NCBI GenBank assembly: GCA_025361105.1
Contig: JANYAW010000308.1
Span: 1 to 13,158, forward strand
Direction: 5' to 3'
Length of the DNA: 13,158 nucleotides
DNA from: Rhodocyclaceae bacterium
GTDB taxonomy: Bacteria; Pseudomonadota; Gammaproteobacteria; Burkholderiales; Rhodocyclaceae
Shown: one piece after another, positions 7,112 through 13,158 of the stretch
Layout: each line of letters opens with the position of its first letter
Numbering within the stretch: the first letter of the stretch is position 1
Notes under the pieces: model-generated
The model's database searches: none
The model's input: the letters and a program-made list of their open reading frames with translations, nothing else
What the model was told of the DNA's origin: nothing
Program-made: the position numbers and the translations under genes

Positions 7112-8170
7112 ATGACAAACACAACAAACAGCGCATCAGTACGCGGCAAAAAAATTACCGTCCACGACATGACTTTGCGTGACGGCATGCATCCGAAGCG
7201 TCATCAAATGACATTGGAGCAAATGAAAGCGGTGGCAATGGGGCTCGATGCAGCGGGTGTGCCGTTGATTGAAGTTACCCACGGCGATGGCCTCGGCGGT
7301 TCGTCGGTGAACTACGGTTTCCCTATGCACACCGATGAAGAATATTTATCGACCGTCATCCCGCTGATGAAGCGAGCCAAAATTTCCGCGCTGTTGTTGC
7401 CTGGCATTGGAACTGTCGACCACTTGCAGATGGCGAAAAATTTGGGTGTGCACACGATACGCGTCGCCACGCATTGCACCGAGGCAGATGTATCGGAGCA
7501 GCACATTACCTTTGCCCGCAAATTGAATATGGACACCGTGGGCTTTTTGATGATGGCGCACATGAACAGCGCCGCTGGTTTGGTCAGCCAAGCCAAGCTG
7601 ATGGAAGGCTATGGCGCGAACTGCATTTACATCACGGATTCAGCAGGCTACATGTTGCCCGATGACGTAAAGGAAAAAATTGCGGCGGTGCGTGCCGCGC
7701 TAAAACCGGAAACTGAATTAGGTTTTCATGGTCACCACAATTTGGCGATGGGTGTGGCGAACTCTGTGGCTGCCGTCGAGGCCGGAGCGAATCGCATTGA
7801 TGCCGCCGCCGCTGGTTTGGGCGCAGGTGCGGGCAATACGCCGATGGAAGTTTTTATCGCCGTATGCGCGCGCATGGGCATAGAAACCGGTGTCGATGTA
7901 TTCAAAATTCAGGACGTTGCCGAAGATATCGTGGTGCCGTTGATGGATCACCCGATCCGCATCGATCGTGACGCTCTCACTTTGGGCTACGCCGGAATTT
8001 ATTCATCATTTTTGCTATTCGCCAAACGCGCCGAAAAAAAATACGGCATTTCGGCGCGCGAAATTTTGATGGAATTGGGACGACGCGGGATGGTCGGTGG
8101 CCAAGAGGACATGATTGAAGATGCAGCGCTAACGATGGCGAAACAACGCGGCTTGGTGCAAGCAGCATGA
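7112..8170 (+). CDS. dmpG: 4-hydroxy-2-oxovalerate aldolase
   Basis: A class II, Mn-dependent TIM-barrel aldolase that splits 4-hydroxy-2-oxovalerate into pyruvate and acetaldehyde and hands the aldehyde to DmpF. It is 352 residues. The active-site residues line up with DmpG with a constant offset of six: Arg23 and Asp24 (TLRDGMH), His27, metal ligands His206 and His208 (FHGHHN) and Tyr297. The start at 7112 follows AGGAG at 7101-7105. Reading further upstream in the same frame only overlaps dmpF. The first ten residues (Thr/Asn/Ser-rich) are a short variable extension. The stop overlaps dmpH by four bases (ATGA). A run of eight A (8034-8041) lies in the coding region but the frame stays open. 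Confidence 0.96.
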   Translation: MTNTTNSASVRGKKITVHDMTLRDGMHPKRHQMTLEQMKAVAMGLDAAGVPLIEVTHGDGLGGSSVNYGFPMHTDEEYLSTVIPLMKRAKISALLLPGIGTVDHLQMAKNLGVHTIRVATHCTEADVSEQHITFARKLNMDTVGFLMMAHMNSAAGLVSQAKLMEGYGANCIYITDSAGYMLPDDVKEKIAAVRAALKPETELGFHGHHNLAMGVANSVAAVEAGANRIDAAAAGLGAGAGNTPMEVFIAVCARMGIETGVDVFKIQDVAEDIVVPLMDHPIRIDRDALTLGYAGIYSSFLLFAKRAEKKYGISAREILMELGRRGMVGGQEDMIEDAALTMAKQRGLVQAA

Positions 8171-8955
8171 AGCTCGATAAAGCCACTATCGCCAAGCTCG
8201 CCGAGCACTTGGAAAACTGCGAGCTGCGCGCGCAAGACACGCTGAAAATTACTGACGAATATCCCGAGATGGATTGGGATGATGCTTACGCCATTCAAGA
8301 CGAGATTCGTCGGCGCAAGGTGGCCAGCGGCGGGCGCATTGCCGGGCTGAAAGCCGGACTGACTTCATTTGCCAAGATGAAACAAATGGGAGTCGAGACG
8401 CCGGTGTTTGGTTTTGTGACCGATTACGGCGCAGTGCCTGACGGTGGCGAAGTGAAGGTTAGCGAGTTGATTCACCCCAAGGTCGAGCCAGAAATTGTCT
8501 TTGTCATGAAGCGCGCTTTGAAAGGCCCAGGCTGTCACATCGGCGAAGTTTTGTCGGCCACTGATTTCGTGATTCCCGGTATCGAAGTCATCGACTCACG
8601 CTACCGCGATTTCAAATTTGATTTGAAGAGTGTGATCGCCGACAACACCTCCGCCGCGCGCTTTGTGCTCGGCGGGCGGATGCGTGCTGTAGCCGATCTT
8701 GATCTGCGCACGCTGGGCGTGGTGATGGAAAAAAATGGCGAAGTCGTTGCACTCGGTGCTGGTGCTGCAGTACTCGGTCATCCAGCGACAGCGATTGCCA
8801 TGCTGGCCAATCACCTCGGCGCACGTGGCCAGGAAATTCCGGCCGGCGCAATGATTATGTCGGGCGGAATTACCGAAGCTGTTGCAGTAGCAGCTGGCGA
8901 CAACATCACGCTGCGCATTCAGCATCTGGGTAGCGTGTCATTGAAATTTGTCTGA
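8167..8955 (+). CDS. dmpH: 4-oxalocrotonate decarboxylase
   Basis: It decarboxylates 2-oxohex-3-enedioate (the keto form of 4-oxalocrotonate) to 2-hydroxypenta-2,4-dienoate, completing the oxidative branch and delivering its product to DmpE. The 262-residue protein is of the same metal-dependent family as DmpE. Likely metal ligands are Glu107 and Glu109 (HPKVEPEIVF) and Glu140 (IPGIEVIDSRY). GLKAGLTS (60-67) replaces the hydratase's GKKIGVTS and VIADNTSAARFVLG replaces VADNASCGVFVLG, which is why I call this the decarboxylase and not a second hydratase. It starts inside the dmpG stop (ATGA). Genes G, H and I follow the classical order. Confidence 0.95.
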   Translation: MKLDKATIAKLAEHLENCELRAQDTLKITDEYPEMDWDDAYAIQDEIRRRKVASGGRIAGLKAGLTSFAKMKQMGVETPVFGFVTDYGAVPDGGEVKVSELIHPKVEPEIVFVMKRALKGPGCHIGEVLSATDFVIPGIEVIDSRYRDFKFDLKSVIADNTSAARFVLGGRMRAVADLDLRTLGVVMEKNGEVVALGAGAAVLGHPATAIAMLANHLGARGQEIPAGAMIMSGGITEAVAVAAGDNITLRIQHLGSVSLKFV

Positions 8956-8975
8956 GGAAACAGGAGAACCACATC

Positions 8976-9167
8976 ATGCCATTCGCACAAATTTATTTGA
9001 TTGAAGGCCGTAGTGATGAACAAAAGCGCGCAGTGATTGAGAAGGTCACCGCGGCACTGCACGATGCCGTCGGCGCACCGGTAGAAAACATCCGCGTGTG
9101 GATTAACGAAGTTCCAAAAACGCAGTGGGGCATCGCCGGGAAGACTGTGGCGGACTTGGGGCGATAA
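8976..9167 (+). CDS. dmpI: 4-oxalocrotonate tautomerase
   Basis: A 63-codon enzyme that interconverts 2-hydroxymuconate and 2-oxohex-3-enedioate, between the DmpC and DmpH steps. After removal of the initiator Met the catalytic base Pro1 is exposed (MPFAQIYLIEGR). The substrate-binding Arg11 and Arg39 are present. The active-site aromatic at position 50, Phe in the well-studied XylH/DmpI enzymes, is Trp here (QWGIAG). Length and the DLGR-type end fit the family, which forms hexamers of small subunits. CAGGAG at 8961-8966, nine bases before the ATG, sets the start. It is the last gene of the catabolic operon: the next 280 bases are non-coding. Confidence 0.95.
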   Translation: MPFAQIYLIEGRSDEQKRAVIEKVTAALHDAVGAPVENIRVWINEVPKTQWGIAGKTVADLGR

Positions 9168-9283
9168 GCGCCTTACCGTCTGGAATCTGTCGCATCCGGT
9201 AGCGGCGTATGGCCAGCACCAACTGACGGAAAATTTGCTGCACCGCATCGTGATGATTTCGTCATCTGGTGTACCGACTGACT

Positions 9284-9302
9284 AATCAACTGGTTGTTTT
9301 TT
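9284..9302 (+). terminator. Weak intrinsic terminator candidate after dmpI
   Basis: AATCAACTGGTTGTTTTTT has a short imperfect stem (TCAA/TTGT-type pairing around CTGG) running into six T. The stem is only three to six pairs with a mismatch, so termination would be inefficient. It is the only T-tract structure found between the tautomerase and the next operon. A second small hairpin, GATGA-TTTCG-TCATC (9252-9266), precedes it without a T-run. Confidence 0.28.
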
Positions 9303-9341
9303 CGCAACTCAATCTAGGGCAAATCTATTCATAAATTACAT

Positions 9342-9351
9342 ATCTCGAGAT
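9342..9351. promoter_or_regulatory. Second ATCTCGAGAT palindrome, candidate operator
   Basis: This 10-base perfect palindrome is identical to the core at 2391-2400, again in AT-rich non-coding DNA about 100 bases upstream of the first gene of an operon. The half-site TCTCGA recurs 19 bases downstream (9362-9367), inside GATACTCTCGATAT, which could be a second, degenerate site on nearly the same helix face. A related GATACTC also lies at 2426-2432 near the first palindrome. Binding protein unknown. Confidence 0.5.
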
Positions 9352-9372
9352 TTTCTGATACTCTCGATATGT

Positions 9373-9388
9373 TGGCATAAAACTTGTA
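9373..9388 (+). promoter_or_regulatory. Sigma54-like -24/-12 element upstream of the lipoprotein-RND operon
   Basis: TGGCATAAAACTTGTA fits the sigma54 pattern TGGCAY-R-N4-TTG, with GG and the -12 G-element ten bases apart, except that the invariant-type GC at -12 is GT. Transcription would begin near 9398, about 50 bases before the ATG at 9451. Aromatic pathways of this kind are often run by XylR/DmpR-type sigma54 activators. No upstream activator repeats were recognised. The GT mismatch makes this tentative. Confidence 0.33.
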
Positions 9389-9450
9389 AGTAGTTTGCAG
9401 TGACCAATACAGAGCGAGCCGATAGCTCGCTCAAACGGAGAGAGAAACAC

Positions 9451-10443
9451 ATGCAGCAAGGCCTTAAATTCAGCTTGGGACTAGCAGTCATTTGCACGAT
9501 GGCCGCTTGCGGGCGATCAATTGATCTGACTGCGGTGGAATCGGCGCGACAAAGTTCATTACATCGCTATGACATCGTCCAAGCCCTCGCCGCCAATGGC
9601 GAAACAGTGGTCGGTGCCAGCCAGGCCGGCGCGATTATTGTTTCCTCAGACCATGGCAAAACATGGCGACGTGAGGAACTTGGTGCGGTAAGCATCACGG
9701 CGCTCACAACCTGCCCCGACGGCGGATTTGTTGGCATCGACTTCAATCACAAGATTTGGCACGCAGACAAAAAAGGGGCTGGTTGGAAAAGTGTGAAGCT
9801 CGACAAACCGCGCGTGCCATTGGCACTGAGTTGCGACCCGCAGGGTCGCTGGTGGGTGGTCGGCTCAGGTGCCAAGATTGCAATGAGCGCAGATGGTGGT
9901 GCGAATTGGAAAGTGACCGATTTGCAAGAGGACGTGCAATACACCACCGTTCAATTTGCCGACGCGACCCACGGCTTTGTGATGGGTGAATTTGGCAACG
10001 TAGTGATTACCGAAGACGCTGGTGAGACATGGAAAAAGTTGTCGCCGATTACAGGTGAGTATTACCCCTATGCCAGCGTATTTCTGGATCGCAACGAAGG
10101 TTGGACTAGCGGCATCGCGGGGCAAATTTTGCACACGGTCGACGGTGGTCGCGTTTGGACAAAGATGGAGAATCGCTCCGGCGCACCACTGTATCGTTTG
10201 TTCCTCCATGGGCGACAGCCTTATGGTGTCGGCGGCGGCGGCGTGGTCGCGCACGTTGATGGTGGCGTTTGGCAAAGTCTGCCCTACGCCAATGCCGTAC
10301 CGGTGTTTTTGGGTGCTGGCGCGAGCCTCGGCGACGCGCAATCAGCGATAGTCGTCGGTGGCCCAGGTGGCTTGACGCGAATTATTTCAACCACACAATC
10401 AAACACCGTAGCAAGCATCGCAGTGAGAGGTTCGGGATCATGA
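9451..10443 (+). CDS. Predicted lipoprotein with YCF48/BNR-like Asp-box repeats
   Basis: A 330-residue exported protein. The N-terminus has a charged Lys6, a hydrophobic core and a lipobox-like MAAC with Cys20. Residue +2 is Gly, which favours the outer membrane. The body shows repeated Asp-boxes (S/T-x-D-x-G-x-T-W): SSDHGKTW at 65-72, SADGGANW at 146-153, TEDAGETW at 187-194 and TVDGGRVW at 229-236, plus a shortened VDGGVW near 269. The spacing of roughly 40-80 residues predicts a beta-propeller like the YCF48/Hcf136 assembly factor. GGAG about ten bases before ATG 9451 decides the start. The frame is open upstream to 9400 but lacks a signal there. The stop overlaps the RND transporter by four bases. 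A scaffold or assembly role for that transporter is inferred; no enzyme function is visible. Confidence 0.82.
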   Translation: MQQGLKFSLGLAVICTMAACGRSIDLTAVESARQSSLHRYDIVQALAANGETVVGASQAGAIIVSSDHGKTWRREELGAVSITALTTCPDGGFVGIDFNHKIWHADKKGAGWKSVKLDKPRVPLALSCDPQGRWWVVGSGAKIAMSADGGANWKVTDLQEDVQYTTVQFADATHGFVMGEFGNVVITEDAGETWKKLSPITGEYYPYASVFLDRNEGWTSGIAGQILHTVDGGRVWTKMENRSGAPLYRLFLHGRQPYGVGGGGVVAHVDGGVWQSLPYANAVPVFLGAGASLGDAQSAIVVGGPGGLTRIISTTQSNTVASIAVRGSGS

Positions 10444-12929
10444 GCCGCCACGAATTGCGCCACCGCATTACCCATAGATTGCACCAGGGCGAAGAATGGT
10501 TGTTCGCCAATCCAAAAATAGTTTTGGGTCTTATCTTATTTGTCACAGTTTTGTTTGCGACCGCGCTGCCCAAGCTGCGTGTGTATTCCGATTTCGCCGA
10601 TCTGTTGCCGCAAAACCATCGCTACATTCAAGTTTACAACCGCATCAAAGAAGGCTTCGGCGGTGCCAACATCATTGTCATGGCGATTGAAGTGGATCAA
10701 GGCAGCATCTTCAATGACGAGACTTTGAAACTGATACACGAAGCCACACAAGGTGTCGACAATCTGCCCAGCGTCAATCACAACCTGGTATCGAGCTTGA
10801 CGCATCGCACGGCGCGCAAAGTATTTCTCAGCGCCGAAGGTAACTTTATGTCGGAGTCGTATTACGACCCCAACAAAAGCACGCGCAGCGCCGGACAACT
10901 CGAACAATTGAAACGCGACGTAATCGCCAATCCGACGATCTACGGATTGCTGGTTTCGCCGGATTTGAAGTCGGCACTGATTAAAGCGCAGCTCAACGAA
11001 GTCGATTTGGATTACGTCAAAACTTTTGGCGAATTGCAAAAAGTTCGCGAGACACTAAACCGTCCGGGACATCACGTTTATGTCACCGGCAATCCAGTGC
11101 TAACCGGTTGGGTTTACACCTATCTGAATCAAATCGTCGGCATCCTCGCGTGGACGCTGGCGCTGCTCACAAGCTTGCTCATTGTTTATTTCCGCCGCTT
11201 CTATGGCGTCGCCCTGCCCTTGCTCGGCATCGCGCTGTCGTCGATTTGGGGTCTGGGTTTCATGGCGATTATGGGCATCAATCTGGAGCCGCTGAGTTTG
11301 CCGATTCCATTTCTCATTGCCGCGCGCGCCACCTCACACGGCGTGCAATTGGTTGCGCGCTATTACGAAGAATTGGCCATCGTCAAGAACGGCGCGAAGG
11401 CTGCTCGCAATGCGCTCGACGCGTTATTTCGCCCGGGTTCATTGGCAATTATTGTTGATGCGCTGGGCATCGCGGTGATGGTGCTCGGCTCTGCGCCGTT
11501 CAATCACAAGCTTGGCGTGGCGGCAGGTTTCTGGGGTTTCTCGGTGATATTCACAGTGCACTTCATGGTGCCGCTGGCCCTGACCATATTGCCGCAACCG
11601 AAAAAATTTGAGAACAACAATCAGGGTATGCGCGATTTCCTCGGCCGTGCGATGGCACGTACTGGCGGCACCGATGGCGGTGCGCGAACGATTTTGATTT
11701 TGGCCTTGGTGGCAGCGTTGTGTGGCAGTTGGTTTATCGCCAAAGTGCAACTCGGCGAATCCGAACCCGGCAGTCCTTTGCTGGCGCGCAACCACGACTA
11801 CAACCAGTCGACCAAAGCGATTAACAATCTGTTCCCCGGCTCGGAGGAGCTGCATGTTGTCGCACGAACCGATGAGAAAGGCGGTATCAAACGCCCCGAA
11901 GTTTTAGCCGCCATCGAGCGCTTCCAGGCCATGATGTTGGCTGATCCGACAGTCGGTGGAGCCAAGGCATTGCCCGGTGTCATTCGTGTCGTCAATCGCC
12001 TGACCCACAACGACGATCCGCGCTGGATGCAAATTCCTGATAACGCCGAAGAAGCCGGCGGATTGATGTTCGCCTATCTGGCCAGCAGCCCGATTCCTGG
12101 CGCGCTCAAAGAGTTCATCAATCCCGATGAAAACGAAGCCAATATGGTGTTCTATTACAAAGACCATCAGGCCGACACGGTGAGCCGGATGGTCGTAATG
12201 GCCGAAGCCGGAATCAAGCAAATCGAAGCTGATGTACCCGGTCTGCATATCGAATTGGGCGGCGGCATTATTGGCGTTACCGCCGCTGCCAATCAGGCTT
12301 TGCACCAGGATCACATGATCATTATTCCGGCAGTGATGCTATTGGCATTTTGCTTGGTGATGCTGTATTACCAATCGCTGCATGCCGGTTGGCTAATGGT
12401 TTTGCCGATGCTGTTTTCCACCGTGATGACCTATGCCTACATGGGTGCATCGGGCATCGGCATCAGCGTCAATACCGTGCCGGTCATCGCCGTCGGGGTC
12501 GGTGTCGGCATCGACTACGCGGTGTATTTCATGGATCGCATTCGTGAAGAAATGGCGACCACACGCAGCATTCATCAAGCCGTCGTCAATGCGGTGGCGA
12601 CCACTGGCTATGCGGTTTCATTCACTGCCGCGACGCTCACGGCAGGCGTGGTGATGTGGATATTCCTCTCCGATTTGCGCTTCCAATCGGATGCAGCAGT
12701 GTTGCTAAGTTTCATGTTGATCGTTAATGCAATCGCCGCGATGTTGATTGTGCCGGCCTGGTGCGTGGTTTTCCGTCCGCATTTCGTGGTCGCTACCCAT
12801 TACGACGCAGATGGTGTTTTGGAAGAAGACGATGAAGCAAGTAACACATCAAGCGGTGAATCGGAAACAACGAATACGGGCGCGGCAATTTCGTCCAACT
12901 TCGTCATTCCCGCGAAGGCGGGAGTCTAG
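10440..12929 (+). CDS. RND superfamily transporter, MMPL/HpnN-like
   Basis: An 829-residue inner-membrane protein with the duplicated RND plan. It has TM1 at about 27-45, a periplasmic domain (46-230), a helix bundle (about 231-385), a short cytoplasmic link, a TM at about 416-434, a second periplasmic domain (435-625) and a second bundle (626-780). DFADLLPQNHRY (51-62) after TM1 is typical of MMPL/HAE2-type members. VGVGVGIDYAVYFMDR (685-700) holds the Asp692-Tyr693 proton-relay pair; the matching spot in the first half reads ATSHGVQ (297-303), without an acid. At about 830 residues it is shorter than HAE1 pumps and no membrane-fusion gene is adjacent. ATG 10440 overlaps the lipoprotein stop and follows AGAGG. 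The tail after 790 is acidic and Ser/Thr-rich and ends in codons from a dispersed repeat. Substrate is unknown; a hydrophobic aromatic or lipid is a guess. Confidence 0.88.
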   Translation: MSRHELRHRITHRLHQGEEWLFANPKIVLGLILFVTVLFATALPKLRVYSDFADLLPQNHRYIQVYNRIKEGFGGANIIVMAIEVDQGSIFNDETLKLIHEATQGVDNLPSVNHNLVSSLTHRTARKVFLSAEGNFMSESYYDPNKSTRSAGQLEQLKRDVIANPTIYGLLVSPDLKSALIKAQLNEVDLDYVKTFGELQKVRETLNRPGHHVYVTGNPVLTGWVYTYLNQIVGILAWTLALLTSLLIVYFRRFYGVALPLLGIALSSIWGLGFMAIMGINLEPLSLPIPFLIAARATSHGVQLVARYYEELAIVKNGAKAARNALDALFRPGSLAIIVDALGIAVMVLGSAPFNHKLGVAAGFWGFSVIFTVHFMVPLALTILPQPKKFENNNQGMRDFLGRAMARTGGTDGGARTILILALVAALCGSWFIAKVQLGESEPGSPLLARNHDYNQSTKAINNLFPGSEELHVVARTDEKGGIKRPEVLAAIERFQAMMLADPTVGGAKALPGVIRVVNRLTHNDDPRWMQIPDNAEEAGGLMFAYLASSPIPGALKEFINPDENEANMVFYYKDHQADTVSRMVVMAEAGIKQIEADVPGLHIELGGGIIGVTAAANQALHQDHMIIIPAVMLLAFCLVMLYYQSLHAGWLMVLPMLFSTVMTYAYMGASGIGISVNTVPVIAVGVGVGIDYAVYFMDRIREEMATTRSIHQAVVNAVATTGYAVSFTAATLTAGVVMWIFLSDLRFQSDAAVLLSFMLIVNAIAAMLIVPAWCVVFRPHFVVATHYDADGVLEEDDEASNTSSGESETTNTGAAISSNFVIPAKAGV
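12903..12929 (+). repeat. dRS3-like dispersed repeat, copy 1 (forward)
   Basis: The core ATTCCCGCGAAGGCGGGAGT (12906-12925) fits ATTCCC-N8-GGGAAT with one change at the right end. It belongs to the small GC-rich palindromic repeats common between genes in Neisseria and other betaproteobacteria. It lies within the transporter's last codons and includes its TAG stop (12927-12929). The copy at 12958-12984 is the same 27-base unit inverted, with 24 of 27 bases matching by eye. Confidence 0.75.
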
Positions 12930-12957
12930 GGAGTCGGAGCACAAACAAACCTCCGCA

Positions 12958-12984
12958 CTGGATTCCCGCTTTCGCGGGAATGAC
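12958..12984 (-). repeat. dRS3-like dispersed repeat, copy 2 (inverted)
   Basis: ATTCCCGCTTTCGCGGGAAT (12962-12981) is a perfect hairpin of eight pairs with a TTTC loop, and with its flanks is the inverse of the unit at 12903-12929. The two copies can also pair with each other over 27 bases around a 28-base spacer. In the mRNA this would put a strong structure between the RND gene and the next gene. A T-run (12995-13000) lies 14 bases after the hairpin, too far for a standard terminator. Confidence 0.75.
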
Positions 12985-13019
12985 AACGCGGGACATTTTT
13001 CTTGAGGAGGAGTAAACCA

Positions 13020-13158
13020 ATGAAGATAGTCAAAACGACGCATCAACGCCACATCGTGTTAGCGACGGCAATCGCGTGTGCGGCGATGAGTTCGATGCTG
13101 GTGCGCGCGCAAAGCACTGACGAGCCGTGGAAGGTCGATGTGATCTACGAGAACGACA
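13020..13158 (+). CDS. Exported protein, N-terminus only (possibly DUF1302 outer-membrane family)
   Basis: Forty-six codons are visible before the window ends. ATG 13020 follows a strong AGGAGG at 13005-13010. The N-terminus is a Sec signal peptide: basic residues (MKIVKTTHQRH), a hydrophobic core (IVLATAIACAAM) and a likely signal peptidase I site after VRA, at residue 30. The mature part begins QSTDEP and then WKVDVIYEND, which resembles the first beta strand of an outer-membrane protein. In clusters with YCF48-like and RND genes the usual partners are DUF1302 and DUF1329 proteins, and DUF1302 fits better from what is seen. Too little sequence remains to be sure. It is likely co-transcribed with the RND gene across the repeats, as no promoter is seen between them. 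Confidence 0.6.
   Translation, partial: MKIVKTTHQRHIVLATAIACAAMSSMLVRAQSTDEPWKVDVIYEND

Noticed and set aside
6337..7188. Long minus-strand open frame across dmpF
   Set aside because: Shadow of the well-supported acetaldehyde dehydrogenase gene; no domain and no ribosome site.
8034..8041. Run of eight A in dmpG as a frameshift site
   Set aside because: The reading frame stays open and matches the family on both sides, so no programmed shift is needed.
5342..8742. Identical 17-base stretch in dmpE (5342-5358) and dmpH (8726-8742), including seven A
   Set aside because: It encodes the same EKNGE motif in two paralogous enzymes; homology and codon preference explain it. No evidence for slippage, as both frames are intact.
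9163..9285. Open frame continuing past dmpI in another phase, as if dmpI were frameshifted from a longer protein
   Set aside because: DmpI already has the full family length with a typical ending, and the extra translation shows no recognisable domain or start.

Overview
The window carries a nearly complete meta-cleavage (catechol 2,3-dioxygenase) lower pathway for aromatic degradation, followed by the start of a separate envelope-transport operon. All recognisable genes are on the + strand. Gene content and order (dmpP-Q-B, orfX, C-D-E, an extra gene, F-G-H-I) match the phenol/methylphenol and toluene pathways of Proteobacteria. A moderate GC content, frequent ATGA stop/start overlaps and an ATTCCC-N8-GGGAAT type dispersed repeat suggest a betaproteobacterium (Rhodocyclales/Burkholderiales-like). 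That placement is an inference. No tRNA, rRNA, transposase or CRISPR array was seen.

Bases 1-2242: the 3' part of the phenol hydroxylase reductase (dmpP), a chloroplast-type [2Fe-2S] ferredoxin (dmpQ), catechol 2,3-dioxygenase (dmpB/xylE) and a small GlcG/HbpS-family protein of the kind called NahX/OrfX in naphthalene and phenol operons. The upstream hydroxylase subunits would lie just left of the window.

Bases 2243-2482: a non-coding gap, AT-rich towards its right side, with two hairpins, a perfect 14-bp palindrome (TAATCTCGAGATTA) and a weak sigma70-like promoter. It splits what is usually one continuous operon.

Bases 2483-9167: hydroxymuconic semialdehyde dehydrogenase (dmpC), the alternative hydrolase (dmpD), oxopentenoate hydratase (dmpE), a carboxymuconolactone-decarboxylase/AhpD-like protein, acetaldehyde dehydrogenase (dmpF), hydroxy-oxovalerate aldolase (dmpG), oxalocrotonate decarboxylase (dmpH) and 4-oxalocrotonate tautomerase (dmpI). 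Both branches are present: oxidation (C, I, H) and hydrolysis (D). They converge on 2-oxopent-4-enoate, which E, G and F turn into pyruvate and acetyl-CoA. Genes overlap or sit within about 20 bases, so they are almost certainly co-transcribed.

Bases 9168-9450: an intergenic region with a weak terminator candidate, a second copy of the ATCTCGAGAT palindrome and a sigma54-like -24/-12 element.

Bases 9451-13158: a predicted lipoprotein with Asp-box (YCF48/BNR-like) repeats, an RND/MMPL-family transporter overlapping it by 4 bases, an inverted pair of dispersed repeats that supplies the transporter's last codons, and the start of an exported protein (possibly DUF1302 outer-membrane family). This looks like a trans-envelope module for hydrophobic compounds. 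The shared palindrome suggests it may be controlled together with the catabolic genes.
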